Positions 42,901 to 52,448 of a stretch of DNA of 64,000 nucleotides are shown one piece after another (position 1 is the stretch's first letter; every line of letters starts with the position of its first letter). The notes beneath the pieces were generated by a model. The model was not told the DNA's origin. It ran no database searches and saw only the letters and a program-made list of their open reading frames with translations. Source of the stretch: a virus; the IMG/VR virus record IMGVR_UViG_3300031957_002643, positions 62,001-126,000 of that record. One strand, written 5' to 3'. The position numbers and the translations under genes were made by a program.

Positions 42901-45663
42901 TAGATCATAAGTGTCTGTATCTAAATAGAAATCACCATCCACACCATCAGCAACATCATCTGGTGCGCCAGAACCATTGAGCACGGTTCTACCATCCACA
43001 CCATCATTACCTGCTGGACCAGCAATGCCCTGTGGTCCAATTGGACCGGTTGGACCGGTTGGACCCTCAGCACCGGTTGGACCGGTTGGGCCAGTTGGAC
43101 CCTGAATACCTTGTTCGCCCTGAGCGCCCTGAACTCCTGCTGGACCGGTTGGGCCAGTTGGACCTTGAGCGCCCTGCGGACCAGTTGGACCCTGAATACC
43201 TTGTTCACCCTGAATACCTTGGATGCCTTGAATGCCCTGCGGACCGGTTGGACCGGTTGGTCCTTGGATGCCTTGTTCGCCTTGTGGACCGGTTGGACCG
43301 GTTGGGCCGGTTGGACCCGGAAGTCCTGAAGATGAGACGTTTAGAATTTGAATGGCATCATCAGCATCTTTAAAGTAGATATTGCCATCTTTATAGTTCA
43401 AGAACAGCTCACCATAGGCCAGATCACCAGCCGCAGGCTGAACACCCTGCAAGCCGCTGCTCTTGACGGTAATAAGCATGTCATCACCATCAGCAATCAA
43501 CCCATCAAGTGATAGACTTGCCTGATTGGTAGTTGCCAGATCACCAAGTTCCAATGCAGTTCTAGCATCTGCCGCAGTAGCGGTTCCTGCTAGAGTTCGA
43601 CCAAAAGCTTTCAAGTCATACAAGGCGGCAGTATTAAGTGCAGTGGTGTATATTGCTTTATCGGCGGCAGTTGTAAGCCCGGAAATACTTTGCAGCAATG
43701 CGCTGTATGCTTGAACATCTGAACCAATAGCAACACCAAGATTAGTTCTTGCTGAATTTTTATTAGACAAATCGTCAAGGTTTAATGATGCTGTCAGTTT
43801 TCCTGCAAGAGAATTGGTAATGGTCGTTGCAAAGTTTGGATCATCACCCAACGCAGCAGCAAGTTCATTTAGTGTATCTAATGCAGATGGTGCACCACCT
43901 AACAGATTGGAAATTGCCGTGGAAACAAATGCGGTTGTTGCAAGTTGATCTGTATTAGTACCAGCTAAAGCTGTTGGTGCTTCAGGCTCGCCTGTGAAAA
44001 CGGGAGTATCCAGTCTGGCAATAGAAGATGGAATATCACCATCTACCAATGTTGTACCAGATGATACACGTCCATATGAGTCAACCGCAACTTTGGTATA
44101 TGTTCCCGGTGTACCAATTGTTGGAAGATCGCCTGATTGAAGTGCTGCACCCGCAGTAACAATACCACGGTCGTTAACAGTTACCTTGCCATAGGTGCCA
44201 GCAGAAACGCCAGATGCAGGAAGATCAGAATTTGAAAGCGTTGTCGCGCTCGTTACGATACCTTTGACGTTGACAGTTAACTTTGTGTATGTGCCAGCGG
44301 TGACACCGGAATCTGGAAGTCCTTCATTATCCAACGCCTGACCATCGGTAACACGTCCATATTGGTCAACGGTCAATGAATTATAGGTGCCCGGTGTAAC
44401 AATACTTGGAAGCAGTGTTGCATCGAATGATTGTGCAGCCGTAATGATACCTTTGTCGTTAACAGTGACCGCACCATATGTTCCCGGCGTGACTCCTGAA
44501 ACTGGCAAGTCTGAATTGACAAGCTGTCCCGCACTCACAGCACGACCAGTTGTATCCAATTCGATTTTTGTGTAGGTTCCAGCAGAAAGACCAACAATAG
44601 TTGGGAAATCCGCAGTTTCAAGAGAACTAGTTCCGGTAACAATACCTTTTGAATTGACGACCAGTTTTGCATACGTTCCCGGCGTGACTCCTGAATCTGG
44701 AAGATCAGAATTGATTAAAGTGGTTCCAGCAGTTGCCCTACCATATGTGTCAACAGTGAGCTTGGTATATGTTCCGGCAGAAATTGCTGTTGGCGGCAAG
44801 TCACTGTCTTGAATATTAGCAACGGCAGTAATGATACCTTTATTGTTTACGGTGACTTTAGAATATGTACCCGGTGTAATAGCTTGTGCGGCAATCGCAA
44901 TGTCATAACTTGAACCAGCACCATTATCCAACAGATCGAAGTCAGCAGAAAAATTAATGCTTCTTTCGTTATTGAGCGTTGCGGTATTTCCAATCGTGAG
45001 AACAGGAATATCAATGAACGGATCAGTGATATTTTTGACCCATTCAGTCGTTGGAACAACCCTACTATCTTCACCAGCCGCAGGCGTGTCCGTTAAAATG
45101 AGTGTTGAATCAATACTATCGTCAAAGGTTTTGTTGCCTCTGATAAACTGATCTCCAACAAGTGCGACAAATCCTTCAGTTAAGGCTTCAGCCGGGTCCT
45201 TGTTCACCCAATTGGATGAAAGCGCGTCATAAACAAGAAGTTGCTTATCCCCAAGGGAAGTCAGATTGGTATCCGCAGCATCAGCGATAGATGCGGCTGG
45301 ACCCGCAGGACCGGCTGGACCCTGAATACCTTGTTCACCCTGATCACCCTGATCACCTGTTGGACCCAACAGGCTTGAAATGAAAACCCATTCACCATTC
45401 ACTCGGTAAAAAATTTCACCGGTTGACTTCTTTAGGTAATAATCGTCCTCATTGCCGACATTTGGATCAGGATCGGTATCACCATTGTACCATTTGGATG
45501 CAAGGTATGGATTTTGGGCACGAAGATAAATTGGAGGAAGATCAGGAAATGAAATCTTGGTACCAGCATTTTCGCCATCTCTGATATACTCGATGGTCAT
45601 ATCCTCGATGGAAAATGATGTGGAAGTTGTTCCTAATGTATTCGTTAAACGTGATTTAGTCAT
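39901..45663 (-). CDS. Giant collagen-like tail fibre / virion protein, 1920 aa
   Basis: Segments in order: a short N-terminal domain; a small GPAGPA collagen stretch (about 115-127); about ten tandem beta repeats of the type [15 protein letters not shown] with LxNSDLP between (about 265-560); a long [15 protein letters not shown] collagen region (about 765-970); GSGNGLDADTLDG-type modules; and a C-terminal domain ([45 protein letters not shown]) known from T4-like virion proteins. A late promoter (45688-45695) precedes ATG 45663. Probably a trimeric long fibre or whisker. Confidence 0.85.
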   Translation of the reverse strand: MTKSRLTNTLGTTSTSFSIEDMTIEYIRDGENAGTKISFPDLPPIYLRAQNPYLASKWYNGDTDPDPNVGNEDDYYLKKSTGEIFYRVNGEWVFISSLLGPTGDQGDQGEQGIQGPAGPAGPAASIADAADTNLTSLGDKQLLVYDALSSNWVNKDPAEALTEGFVALVGDQFIRGNKTFDDSIDSTLILTDTPAAGEDSRVVPTTEWVKNITDPFIDIPVLTIGNTATLNNERSINFSADFDLLDNGAGSSYDIAIAAQAITPGTYSKVTVNNKGIITAVANIQDSDLPPTAISAGTYTKLTVDTYGRATAGTTLINSDLPDSGVTPGTYAKLVVNSKGIVTGTSSLETADFPTIVGLSAGTYTKIELDTTGRAVSAGQLVNSDLPVSGVTPGTYGAVTVNDKGIITAAQSFDATLLPSIVTPGTYNSLTVDQYGRVTDGQALDNEGLPDSGVTAGTYTKLTVNVKGIVTSATTLSNSDLPASGVSAGTYGKVTVNDRGIVTAGAALQSGDLPTIGTPGTYTKVAVDSYGRVSSGTTLVDGDIPSSIARLDTPVFTGEPEAPTALAGTNTDQLATTAFVSTAISNLLGGAPSALDTLNELAAALGDDPNFATTITNSLAGKLTASLNLDDLSNKNSARTNLGVAIGSDVQAYSALLQSISGLTTAADKAIYTTALNTAALYDLKAFGRTLAGTATAADARTALELGDLATTNQASLSLDGLIADGDDMLITVKSSGLQGVQPAAGDLAYGELFLNYKDGNIYFKDADDAIQILNVSSSGLPGPTGPTGPTGPQGEQGIQGPTGPTGPQGIQGIQGIQGEQGIQGPTGPQGAQGPTGPTGPAGVQGAQGEQGIQGPTGPTGPTGAEGPTGPTGPIGPQGIAGPAGNDGVDGRTVLNGSGAPDDVADGVDGDFYLDTDTYDLYGPKTAGAWGAATSIVGDDGATGATGPTGPAGNDGAQGPTGPTGPAGSDGVAGATGPTGPAGNDAVIASFSGSYAVPTQTTVTGAISFAFDPVQSDTADGVEILINHTGMGSSVNLAVGTSAITATNLGAFNGDGSNQWRIFFASASLVNETATNYVYVWSTNLSTGTITDLVVSPVARNTNSVPSTRTITPGLGLAASIGSGQLNQNFTLSFDPSEITDQAATVQDLFLFSDFSTGGTARKRSFTNLKSDLGIVTTADYGSGNGIDADTLDGIDGSDLVSRISFSAIEASHTYYDDNQLSFGDDTDFSIYYDSGDNNTYMINRNHLGKLLIQAENSGDTAATVLEIGRSETIIRSDGTAALTVNGTGVTVAGNLTVQGTTTTVNSNTVEIGDNIIVLNSDEAGTPSQDAGIEVERGTSANVSVLWNETSDYWSLTNDGSNYYRILTTNDEGSGNGIDADTVDSIHASQFVRTDATSNIDTGVILYFGANEGTIRFLHDDAEHRFAMTPYDGGTYQPTRDFTYDADLGYWEFKDRLDIGGALNVTGTASFTAAITASTNPSAGTHVGNRDYNDARYFQLDATGNDVTANKNFANDVSLVFKSSVPATDAFIKRTTGDDLLIQNNGNILVKNAADTLFKVTDSADTSIFEVNTSTGQAFVSSSRILTVGDEGSGNGIDADTVDGIEGANIITDTIITNYSISPRFGSTIGMIDDPAVFTYDNTGDDTRTGYWTNTDVLEIRGSAGSYSNVVTKTGNLEVQENSWFIGKIGVAGQILASDGSAAAPGVSLQDHPDTGFYAATGNLGMAIDGSSVAILSAAGFEMQATKGPALLNETPSSTNPTLVPNRSNPVTGIGQGADNTLYLIINSTNIAEVDSTGITITGALNATQKSFVIDHPTKENYKLRYGSLEGPENGVYVRGRSKSHVIELPDYWIELVDADSITVSLTPMGKAQDIYVEKIENNRVYIKSKNLIKNWDFFYHVFAERKDVDKLEVEYKKVK

Positions 45664-45687
45664 GTGCCAAACATTTTGCTGTTCAGA

Positions 45688-45695
45688 TATTTATT
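45688..45695 (-). promoter_or_regulatory. Late promoter (AATAAATA) for the giant collagen-like fibre
   Basis: AATAAATA on the minus strand, 24 nt before ATG 45663, between the two collagen-like genes. Confidence 0.6.
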
Positions 45696-45711
45696 GAACT
45701 AAGAGCAAATG

Positions 45712-46230
45712 TCAGTCGATTGAAATGACTATTCCATTTTGAATTGATATGGACTTACCGTCAGCAGTTTGAAAGCTACCGTTAATTCCCGAACCAATGT
45801 CCAATCCGGGCGCTCCTTGTGGTCCCTGTGGACCAATTGGACCAGTTGCACCTACGGGTCCTTGAATGCCTTGAAGTCCACGTGGTCCTTCTGGTCCATC
45901 CAAACCAATTCCAACTGGACCAACTGGTCCAGTTGGACCCATTGGTCCACCCATGAAACCTTCATTGTTCCAGTCCCCGATATTATCTTTCTGATAGAAT
46001 TGGCTTGTTTGTTTATCAAGATACAAATCGCCAGAATTGCCCTTGGAGTAATCTGGTGGACCGGAACCAATATGCCATTGTGTCGCCACCATTGGCTGGT
46101 CAAACCGAATTTTCACATCTTGTTTGTTTGGATATTTGAAAACAATTTGCTCACCATCTGTCGTGATGGTGAGTTTTCCTATTTTGAATGTTGGGCTTGT
46201 CGTGCCGGAAATACTAGAATTTGCGCTCAT
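45712..46230 (-). CDS. Short collagen-like fibre protein, 172 aa
   Basis: An N-terminal domain ([20 protein letters not shown]) resembles the start of the giant fibre next door ([21 protein letters not shown]). Then come a [20 protein letters not shown] linker and about 17 GXX triplets ([10 protein letters not shown]). It looks like a mini-version of the neighbour, perhaps a partner or duplicate. A late octamer lies 5 nt before ATG 46230 and no ribosome-binding site is evident. Confidence 0.75.
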   Translation of the reverse strand: MSANSSISGTTSPTFKIGKLTITTDGEQIVFKYPNKQDVKIRFDQPMVATQWHIGSGPPDYSKGNSGDLYLDKQTSQFYQKDNIGDWNNEGFMGGPMGPTGPVGPVGIGLDGPEGPRGLQGIQGPVGATGPIGPQGPQGAPGLDIGSGINGSFQTADGKSISIQNGIVISID

Positions 46231-46235
46231 GCAAA

Positions 46236-46243
46236 TATTTAGA
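46236..46243 (-). promoter_or_regulatory. Late promoter-like octamer (TCTAAATA) 5 nt before ATG 46230
   Basis: TCTAAATA, TTTGC, ATG on the minus strand. It overlaps the 3' end of the upstream gene. Confidence 0.45.
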
Positions 46244-46541
46244 GATATCCATGTACCGAAAGGTTAGATTTGCCGTCGAATGCGGAATCAATTATATTAG
46301 CAGTCGTACTCAAATCTGTGCGCTTAACTTCGATCACCGCATATGCAGCATTCTCTTTAGTTCTGCCGTTATATTCATAGTTTTCCAATATTCCAAGTTC
46401 ATCCAATTCACGTCTAACAGCAGTCAGTTTCTTGCGGTCTTCATTGCTTTCACTGGTGACGTAAATTCTACGTGTGTTGTCTTCCAGATACAATGAAAGT
46501 GAATCGATCTGGATATCATCAAACATTTCTTTACTGCTCAT
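46239..46541 (-). CDS. Hypothetical protein, 100 aa
   Basis: Start at ATG 46541 ([18 protein letters not shown]), which overlaps the upstream stop (ATGAGCAGTAA). A small alpha/beta protein with a basic/acidic mix ([15 protein letters not shown]). No motif recognised. Forms a coupled pair with the 46531-46800 gene. Confidence 0.7.
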   Translation of the reverse strand: MSSKEMFDDIQIDSLSLYLEDNTRRIYVTSESNEDRKKLTAVRRELDELGILENYEYNGRTKENAAYAVIEVKRTDLSTTANIIDSAFDGKSNLSVHGYL

Positions 46542-46800
46542 CTTTCTTTCCCTTAGTTTTCTCTTCCAGTTTGTCCACACCTAAATCGAATTTTCTAAAA
46601 TTGTTGCTCTTAATCGAATTGAAAAATCTCTTCTTAAGATCGTCAGCCGTTTCCTTATCACAATTTTGCTCAATATCGATCATCAACTTTTTGACAGCAG
46701 TGAACACACGTTCTCCGTGAGTTCGCAAGCGAACCGGATAAGATTTAGGTGGAACATAGTTTTCCAGTTCTTGTAATAAGGAATGTTTTTTCTCGGCCAT
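46531..46800 (-). CDS. Hypothetical protein, 89 aa
   Basis: Helical, strongly charged protein (MAEKKHSLLQELENYVPP ... [13 protein letters not shown]). It is preceded by AATAAATA exactly 5 nt before ATG 46800 and lacks a ribosome-binding site, so it is predicted to be a leaderless late gene. Function unknown. Confidence 0.7.
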   Translation of the reverse strand: MAEKKHSLLQELENYVPPKSYPVRLRTHGERVFTAVKKLMIDIEQNCDKETADDLKKRFFNSIKSNNFRKFDLGVDKLEEKTKGKKDEQ

Positions 46801-46805
46801 GGAGA

Positions 46806-46813
46806 TATTTATT
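46806..46813 (-). promoter_or_regulatory. Late promoter (AATAAATA) 5 nt before ATG 46800
   Basis: AATAAATA, TCTCC, ATG on the minus strand, lying in the 61-nt gap after the 46862-47374 gene. Confidence 0.6.
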
Positions 46814-46861
46814 TGTCCTAGTGTGGATTTTATTGTTTTGGATCATATTTCCACCGAATGA

Positions 46862-47374
46862 CTAACTCTCAAGCGTAATAAATGGTTTTGCTCGTGTCAG
46901 TGCTTCGGTAACAATGGTATCCGCTATAGCCCCATATGCTGGTTCACAGAACCAATATCCTGAAATTCTCGGACGGTTCCCCAATTTTGGAAAACCACGA
47001 GAAAATTCCGAAATCAGAAAAGCCATATCTCTACCAGTTGCAAGTTTGAACTGTCCAATCGCCGCATTCAAATAGGTCCGACCATCGCCTTTGGTCTTGC
47101 TATAATTCCAAGGCTTTTTGTTGAAACCATAAATGTCTTCTTCTATGTCAAAATAGAAATAACTCTTCCCATCATGAAAGTCCGCACAGGTGCCCGGTTT
47201 CATCTTCCGATCTTGGGCGACGAGAATGGCTTCTCTGGAATCGACAAATTTGTAAGTTGGCGCAACAGAATCTTTCCCTTGTCTACACAAATACCCATTC
47301 TTATCAGATCGAACCAATCGACCAACAATGCCCTGTTCGAAAGTTGCCACGAAAATTTTCGGTTTACTGCCCAT
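46862..47374 (-). CDS. Hypothetical protein, 170 aa
   Basis: A mixed alpha/beta protein with conserved-looking aromatic segments (YFYFDIEEDIYGF, ISGYWFCEPAYGAI). It overlaps the helicase gene's 3' end by 11 nt, so it is cotranslated with replication genes. No motif recognised; a replication accessory role is a guess from position. Confidence 0.7.
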   Translation of the reverse strand: MGSKPKIFVATFEQGIVGRLVRSDKNGYLCRQGKDSVAPTYKFVDSREAILVAQDRKMKPGTCADFHDGKSYFYFDIEEDIYGFNKKPWNYSKTKGDGRTYLNAAIGQFKLATGRDMAFLISEFSRGFPKLGNRPRISGYWFCEPAYGAIADTIVTEALTRAKPFITLES

Positions 47375-48728
47375 CTTCTTTCTCTTGTCTTTGTTTTAGA
47401 AGGCGTCTCACTTCACCAATCTTATCGCTCTGGAAGTTAATCTTCTTCTTTTTGTCTTGTGTTGGTGCACTCTTCTTATAGAACCACTCTTTTTGTTCAT
47501 CTGATGCATCATACATTCTCATAGTATCAACATCATAGCCCAAACACAACACCTTACCAACACCGGAACTGGCACGAGTTTTCAAAAACTGAATTCTATA
47601 CAACCCGTGTTCTTTCAAACTTGCATTTGTTGCCAAAGTCGCCACCACGTCTGCGGTATTGATTTTGGAAATACCACCAGCGATGTGTGCTTGGCTGTGT
47701 TCCTTTTGACCTTCGGCCAGAGAATTCACCGCTTCACGGTTCAACTGTGATGCCGTCCAGCAGTGATAATTTTTCTCGCCCATCAAAGAACGAAGCTGCT
47801 CGGTGACCATTTTGTCCTTAGTGAAATGGTCACTCATGCTGATATTTGTATCATTTGGCGCAACAAGGTCGAGATAATCGACCACCACCAAATCAAATTT
47901 CACACCAAGCTTTAGTTCCAACTCGTTAAGATAGGCTTCAATGTCTTGCACCTTCGATTGCGGCGGAAGGTATTTGACAACAAGTAGCCCTGTTTCTCTT
48001 GAATACTCTTTAACCTTTAGTGATGTTTCTTCCATGTTCCGCATCACGTCTTGTGCGGTAAAACCGGAAACCATCTGATCAAAACGCTTACAAACATAGG
48101 CCTCTGACAGTTCGAGAGAAATGTAGACAACGTTTTTGCCGCGCTCGATCCAGTTCATAGCCAAATTGGCGAGGAAGAACGATTTACCACCACCAGAGTT
48201 AGCAGCAACAATGTTGATACCACCAAGCATCGTTCCGCCAAACAAGGCGTCATCGATATCCTTGAAACCGGTGGCCTGAAGGTCTTTGACTGCCATGCTT
48301 TTCAATCGTTCAAGAGGATTTTCAGCATAGATTGTTCCAAGGTCACGATGAAGCGAAAGCAATACAGCTTCTTTGATAGGATCAACAACCCCACCATAAT
48401 TCTCGCTCATGATATGGTCAGCAGCATCCGTGATCGCCTTGATGGTGGCATGCAACCGGCAATGTTTTTCTACTTCATCGCACGTCCAATCGAATTTACG
48501 CTCTGCGTCTTCGGGTTTTTGGAGTTCTACGCCCGTCTCGGCTTCAATCTGTTGAACACTTGGAATGTCATGGTATTTCTCATTGTAGTTGATCAAATAC
48601 TTGATGATCGGAGCATGTTCCTTCATGAAGTATTCTGGTTTAATGACCGTCTTGCACAATGAGAATGCCAATGGACTGGCAACCATGTATTCAATCAGGT
48701 TCTTTTCAATTTGTTCGTTATTCTTCAT
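47364..48728 (-). CDS. 41: Replicative DNA helicase, gp41 (DnaB-like)
   Basis: A hexameric 5'-3' helicase of the T4 gp41/DnaB type. It has an N-terminal helical domain, then the RecA-like core: Walker A AANSGGGKSFF (about 192-202), Walker B FDLVVVDYLDLV, the H3-like loop TASQLNRE, and an arginine-finger region. ATG 48728 (MKNNEQIEKN) has GAGGA 6 nt upstream and lies 1 nt after the primase stop, so helicase and primase are coupled as in a primosome. About 454 residues, in the T4 gp41 range. Confidence 0.93.
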   Translation of the reverse strand: MKNNEQIEKNLIEYMVASPLAFSLCKTVIKPEYFMKEHAPIIKYLINYNEKYHDIPSVQQIEAETGVELQKPEDAERKFDWTCDEVEKHCRLHATIKAITDAADHIMSENYGGVVDPIKEAVLLSLHRDLGTIYAENPLERLKSMAVKDLQATGFKDIDDALFGGTMLGGINIVAANSGGGKSFFLANLAMNWIERGKNVVYISLELSEAYVCKRFDQMVSGFTAQDVMRNMEETSLKVKEYSRETGLLVVKYLPPQSKVQDIEAYLNELELKLGVKFDLVVVDYLDLVAPNDTNISMSDHFTKDKMVTEQLRSLMGEKNYHCWTASQLNREAVNSLAEGQKEHSQAHIAGGISKINTADVVATLATNASLKEHGLYRIQFLKTRASSGVGKVLCLGYDVDTMRMYDASDEQKEWFYKKSAPTQDKKKKINFQSDKIGEVRRLLKQRQEKEDGQ

Positions 48729-48729
48729 C

Positions 48730-49719
48730 TTATCCTCGCATCGCTTCTCTAGCGGATACAAGGACACGGGCCTTCGTATAGTTCTGATGACAATTGTTTA
48801 CGATATCTTCAATCGTATACAATCTACCGTATCTATTAACTGCTTGCATTGCGTCCTTAATGTCATAGTCCCAATCGGGCGTGGAAATAAACCATTGATT
48901 TTCTTCAGTTATATCGATCAAATTACTTCCATCGCTTTCTTGATCAGGTACAACAATTATCTGTTTACCACTCAAATTTAATAGATTGATCTGCTTCTTA
49001 GTTAGCTTCGTCCCCTTGGAACTAACACCATCCAGAGCAATCCCATCCAGACACCCTTCCGCTAAAATTACGGCACGGCCATCCTTGTCCAATGTATCTT
49101 GCCGGAATAGATAGTCGGGTGGTGATTTTTGAAACATCTTGGTTTTGCCTTTGATGGCTCTTCCAAGATACCCAACGACCTGTCCGTAATTGAAGAATGG
49201 TATAATCAAACAGGATGGCAAAGTGCGAGACCAATAAAAATCGTAAGAGCCTACGACTTCTTCGGATCGGCCAATCGCATAATTCAATACATCTAGATAA
49301 CGTTTATCTTCCAGCACATCATCTGGTGGATTTAGAAGAGGAAAAGAATCTTCAGGCAAATCCATTTTTGGAAAATGTCGGATGATCTGCGGTTCGTCAT
49401 CACTCTTCTTCTCGATTGACTGCTTGAACAGCATATCAAGGGGAAGGTCTTTCAGATTACCGCCTAGAAGCTGATACAAGCGCCGTGGACGGCCACCAAG
49501 ACCATTTCCCGGTTCCCATCCTGTCGGCTGATCATTGAAGTCACAGCCGCCATTTCTGCAAGTGTATCGAAATCCACCAGATGGTGTCTCCATGAAAGCA
49601 CCACGACCACGACTGTCGCCACAAGATGGACAATCGAAAGTCAACCAACCTGTGCCGGTCGATTTATGTGATGGCAGAACATCAAGGAAAGACTGTAATA
49701 TTTGCTGGTCTCTATTCAT
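48730..49719 (-). CDS. 61: DNA primase, gp61-like
   Basis: Zinc-binding N-terminus with Cys30, Cys33 (CPSCGDS), Cys54 and Cys59 (CRNGGCDF), followed by a Toprim domain with AVILAEGCLDGIAL (catalytic Glu) and the acidic motif VVPDQESDG. At 329 residues it matches T4 gp61 (342). It synthesises RNA primers for lagging-strand replication with the adjacent gp41 helicase. Confidence 0.9.
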   Translation of the reverse strand: MNRDQQILQSFLDVLPSHKSTGTGWLTFDCPSCGDSRGRGAFMETPSGGFRYTCRNGGCDFNDQPTGWEPGNGLGGRPRRLYQLLGGNLKDLPLDMLFKQSIEKKSDDEPQIIRHFPKMDLPEDSFPLLNPPDDVLEDKRYLDVLNYAIGRSEEVVGSYDFYWSRTLPSCLIIPFFNYGQVVGYLGRAIKGKTKMFQKSPPDYLFRQDTLDKDGRAVILAEGCLDGIALDGVSSKGTKLTKKQINLLNLSGKQIIVVPDQESDGSNLIDITEENQWFISTPDWDYDIKDAMQAVNRYGRLYTIEDIVNNCHQNYTKARVLVSAREAMRG

Positions 49720-49738
49720 GAAGAAATGAGTACTCTAG

Positions 49739-49746
49739 TATAAATA
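49739..49746 (+). promoter_or_regulatory. Late promoter (perfect TATAAATA) 5 nt before ATG 49752
   Basis: TATAAATA, GATTC, ATG. The best match to the T4 octamer in the window, in the divergent gap next to the primase gene. No ribosome-binding site follows, so a leaderless mRNA is predicted. Confidence 0.75.
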
Positions 49747-49751
49747 GATTC

Positions 49752-50270
49752 ATGGATAGCCAACTCACCAAGCCAGCGCTTCACAATGTATTATATGACA
49801 TTCCAAGGTTTGTCGTAGGTGCACCCGGATCGCAACACAGATCGTCTAATGGCGATATGAAGCTTCATGCTGGAATTGCACAGCCACTAGATTTTCGTTT
49901 TATGACTAAGGACGGTGTTCCTTTGAATCTAACGAATTTTGATCTCTATTTGATCTTCTGGACTAATAATCGTTTCGATATGGATTATGGTCCTAATGGT
50001 TATACCCTTGATAACATTGATGATATTTCATTGCGCAAATCTCTGGATTTGATTGAAGCCTATGAGGGATCAGCTTCGACTCTTTTGACAAATGAAGATA
50101 CCGAGAAGCTTGCACGTGATGCCCGCAACAATTCTATGCGTTGGGGGTTGTTCATGGTTAACAGTGACAAGCAGGTATTTGCCATGTCTGTTACTCAAAC
50201 TGGTGATGTTTCTGGCAGCGTGATCATTAATACTGGTGATGTTCCTCCATACGAAATGATTATTGGATAA
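49752..50270 (+). CDS. Probable virion protein, 172 aa
   Basis: Beta-rich protein (LDFRFMTKDGVPLNLTNFDLYLIF) with a pattern often seen in baseplate or fibre-attachment proteins. A perfect late promoter sits 5 nt upstream and there is no Shine-Dalgarno, so it is a late structural gene in a plus-strand island within the replication region. It is followed after 3 nt by the 131-aa gene. Confidence 0.65.
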   Translation: MDSQLTKPALHNVLYDIPRFVVGAPGSQHRSSNGDMKLHAGIAQPLDFRFMTKDGVPLNLTNFDLYLIFWTNNRFDMDYGPNGYTLDNIDDISLRKSLDLIEAYEGSASTLLTNEDTEKLARDARNNSMRWGLFMVNSDKQVFAMSVTQTGDVSGSVIINTGDVPPYEMIIG

Positions 50271-50273
50271 CCT

Positions 50274-50669
50274 ATGGCCTCTGAAATTGATGAAACTGAA
50301 ATCGATACATTGATCGATACATACCCTTTCCTGTCGGCCATTTCTTATAGAGAAGAATGGTTCGTGGGGATTATTCAAAACATCGAGAACCAATTTGTGT
50401 GGTTCTATGATCTTCAAAAACTAAAGACGCCTGATGAAAAGAGGCGGTTCTTAGAATACGGCAGCGAATGGCATTCGTTCTCGAATATGGAAATCCCAAT
50501 CGAGATGTTTATCGGAGACCGTTTCGAAGAATTCCAGCATTCATTGCGTGGTTTTGCTCGAAAGCAGGTTGAAGACATTCGTGGACATCAAGTCAATCTC
50601 AGTGAAACCTTTGAACGCCGGATCAAGAAAAAGAAAATTGATCTTGTCATCATCGAAGAGTCTGAATGA
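50274..50669 (+). CDS. Hypothetical phage protein, 131 aa
   Basis: Compact protein (FVGIIQNIENQFVWFYDLQ; RRFLEYGSEWHSFSNMEIP) with a very basic tail (RRIKKKKIDLV). It is cotranscribed with the 49752 gene and overlaps the convergent DnaE-like gene by 20 nt. No motif recognised. Confidence 0.7.
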   Translation: MASEIDETEIDTLIDTYPFLSAISYREEWFVGIIQNIENQFVWFYDLQKLKTPDEKRRFLEYGSEWHSFSNMEIPIEMFIGDRFEEFQHSLRGFARKQVEDIRGHQVNLSETFERRIKKKKIDLVIIEESE

Positions 50670-51255
50670 CACCAGCTTCAATCATTGATTTGAGTTGAAC
50701 GGTGATCATCATGGCGAATGCAATAGCGTGAGACTTTTTGAATGTGTATTGATCTCCGTCATTGCGTTTCCAGATGTTGTCCTTGACGATATCCCACTCT
50801 TCACCAATCAAATGTCTTTTGCCCGGTCGAATTATTGCGATCAGGCACGCCAGTTCGTCTATGTTTTTTGGTTCATAGGCTTGAAGAATTTCGAAATGAC
50901 CATTGATGTGTTGGAGCTTTTGAACCACCTCTTCTCGATACAGGAGAGACCAGTCCATTTCTCTTTCTAATAGTTCATCCATGTGTTTCGGTGATCGCAC
51001 GTGTTCATATGCTGTGTTCGGAATCATGTCGATTTTGTAGAACCCCATCAGGTCCGCAATATCGTCAGATTTTTTGCCAGATGGAAAAACAGCTAGACCA
51101 CTAATTGGATCGACTGGCATTTTTTGACAGAAGATACCAGTTGGGTGTTTGCGCAGTTCTCCATCTTGAACCATTGACGCTTTTACAAAGGTCAAACCGG
51201 ACAGTGCTTTGTTTCTATCAGCTACGTCAATGTCGATATCTGGAAGATCGATCAT
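50650..51255 (-). CDS. Condensed DNA polymerase III alpha (DnaE)-like protein, 201 aa
   Basis: Motifs of the C-family polymerase core occur in the right order in one sixth of the normal length. LPDIDIDVADR (4-14) corresponds to the palm aspartate pair; KHPTG (36-40) to the KHAGG motif; YKIDMIP (73-79) to the third catalytic Asp; EPKNIDELACLIAIIRPG (128-145) to the thumb/finger PG motif; YTFKKSHAIAFAM (170-182) to the NKSH motif. All three catalytic Asp positions seem kept, but PHP, tau-binding and most finger sequence are absent. It lies with recombination genes and overlaps the next gene by 4 nt. Whether it polymerises is unknown. Confidence 0.65.
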   Translation of the reverse strand: MIDLPDIDIDVADRNKALSGLTFVKASMVQDGELRKHPTGIFCQKMPVDPISGLAVFPSGKKSDDIADLMGFYKIDMIPNTAYEHVRSPKHMDELLEREMDWSLLYREEVVQKLQHINGHFEILQAYEPKNIDELACLIAIIRPGKRHLIGEEWDIVKDNIWKRNDGDQYTFKKSHAIAFAMMITVQLKSMIEAGVIQTLR

Positions 51256-51932
51256 GTTTCAAATCCCAACTCATCCAAAACCTCTTTGATTTCGGATACT
51301 GTATCCTTGGCACGCTTGAACCGGGATTCCCAATACGTGATATCAAGAATGCTCGCCAGATAGTTGATGCTGTCATTCTTCATTCTGGAAAACAAAGCGT
51401 CTGCCGATGCCGTATTCAACAGAAGCCACGGTGACAGCCGCCCGGATTCGATCCAGCGAATAGCTTCTGGCACGCTGATCTCTTCGAAGAATTCTGCAAT
51501 CGGAATATTCTTTTTATCACAATAGTGAGCCATTAGTTCTAACGTCTTTACGGTTCGATCAAGACCCATTCCTCTAGTGTGTTCAATTTTCTTATATCGA
51601 TTGATCGTTGAATCCCATGTCCACTTCTTTGCGGGAATACGATTATCAGACAGCCACACCAAAAAGTCACGAGAGTCATGAACGAACATACTCGTAACCC
51701 GTTCGGTAAATTCGGCAAAAATACTGAAATACGGAGACTTCAGAAATTCTTCAAACCCCTTACCCTCATTCTTTTTCTTCATCCCATTATATCGGAACCA
51801 AAAATTGAAGAGATCATAGGCGATACGAAGTTTGAGATCACCAAGAATTTCGGCAATCTCCTTGTTTTTGCACATATGCTTGGCGAAGCCAGTATTGGTT
51901 TTGAATTCCTTGCCACAGTAATTGCATTTCAT
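51252..51932 (-). CDS. Zinc-finger protein, 226 aa
   Basis: A classical finger at the N-terminus (CNYCGKEFKTNTGFAKHMC, residues 3-21) with C2HC spacing, then a helical domain with many aromatic residues (YDLFNFWFRYNG) and a conserved-looking IPAKKWTWDSTINRYKK. It probably binds DNA or protein within the replication-recombination cluster. Overlaps both neighbours by 4 nt, so it is tightly coupled. Confidence 0.7.
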   Translation of the reverse strand: MKCNYCGKEFKTNTGFAKHMCKNKEIAEILGDLKLRIAYDLFNFWFRYNGMKKKNEGKGFEEFLKSPYFSIFAEFTERVTSMFVHDSRDFLVWLSDNRIPAKKWTWDSTINRYKKIEHTRGMGLDRTVKTLELMAHYCDKKNIPIAEFFEEISVPEAIRWIESGRLSPWLLLNTASADALFSRMKNDSINYLASILDITYWESRFKRAKDTVSEIKEVLDELGFET

Positions 51933-52447
51933 CGTAGTTCCGAATACTTCTTGAATTCATCCAACAGGGGTTTCATTGATTTCTTATCCTCGTATAACCC
52001 AGACATAGTTGCAAGCTCCTGAATGTCATCAGGACTGCACTTATTGATAAAATCATCACAGTCTTCATAATCGAAATCTGGATAATAGGTTAACACGAGT
52101 GTATAAAGTCTTGATGTTCTTTTGTTTTCTGGCGGCTTTATGTAAACATGTCGTGTTTTCTGACCAATACCAGTGCTGGCCAGCGCCTTAGATTGCATCG
52201 CTTTGTGTTTCTGAAGATCGAAGAAACCAGAATTGATTTCATTCACGTTCAAAAGACATAGAAGATGTTCGATATCATTCTGTGCAGCAGACATCCATCT
52301 GAGTGCAGGATATCCAATGAAGGAATCATATTCCTTCAGTTTTTCATCTTTGTAACGATCACGGGTGTTCAACTTCTGTCTGTCGAATTCACCCATGATA
52401 TCAAATATATTCAAACGGTCATCAGCCATACCGTTACCATATGACAA
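51929..52447 (-). CDS. Putative clamp-loader small subunit (gp62-like), 172 aa
   Basis: The block YDSFIGYPALRWMSAAQNDI followed by LLCLLNVNEINSGFF, a QK-rich turn and a Tyr/Lys stretch (RHVYIKPPENKR) recalls T4 gp62-type clamp-loader subunits, which pair with gp44 to load gp45. Gp44 and gp45 are not in the window, so this is a tentative match from local pattern and its place among replication genes. Overlaps the zinc-finger gene by 4 nt. Confidence 0.4.
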   Translation of the reverse strand: MSYGNGMADDRLNIFDIMGEFDRQKLNTRDRYKDEKLKEYDSFIGYPALRWMSAAQNDIEHLLCLLNVNEINSGFFDLQKHKAMQSKALASTGIGQKTRHVYIKPPENKRTSRLYTLVLTYYPDFDYEDCDDFINKCSPDDIQELATMSGLYEDKKSMKPLLDEFKKYSELR

Positions 52448-52448
52448 T

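Noticed and set aside
42654-43373. Several ORFs on both strands with repeats of Pro/Val/Gln or Leu/Asp/Arg
   Set aside because: Out-of-frame readings of the collagen GXX triplets in the giant fibre gene.
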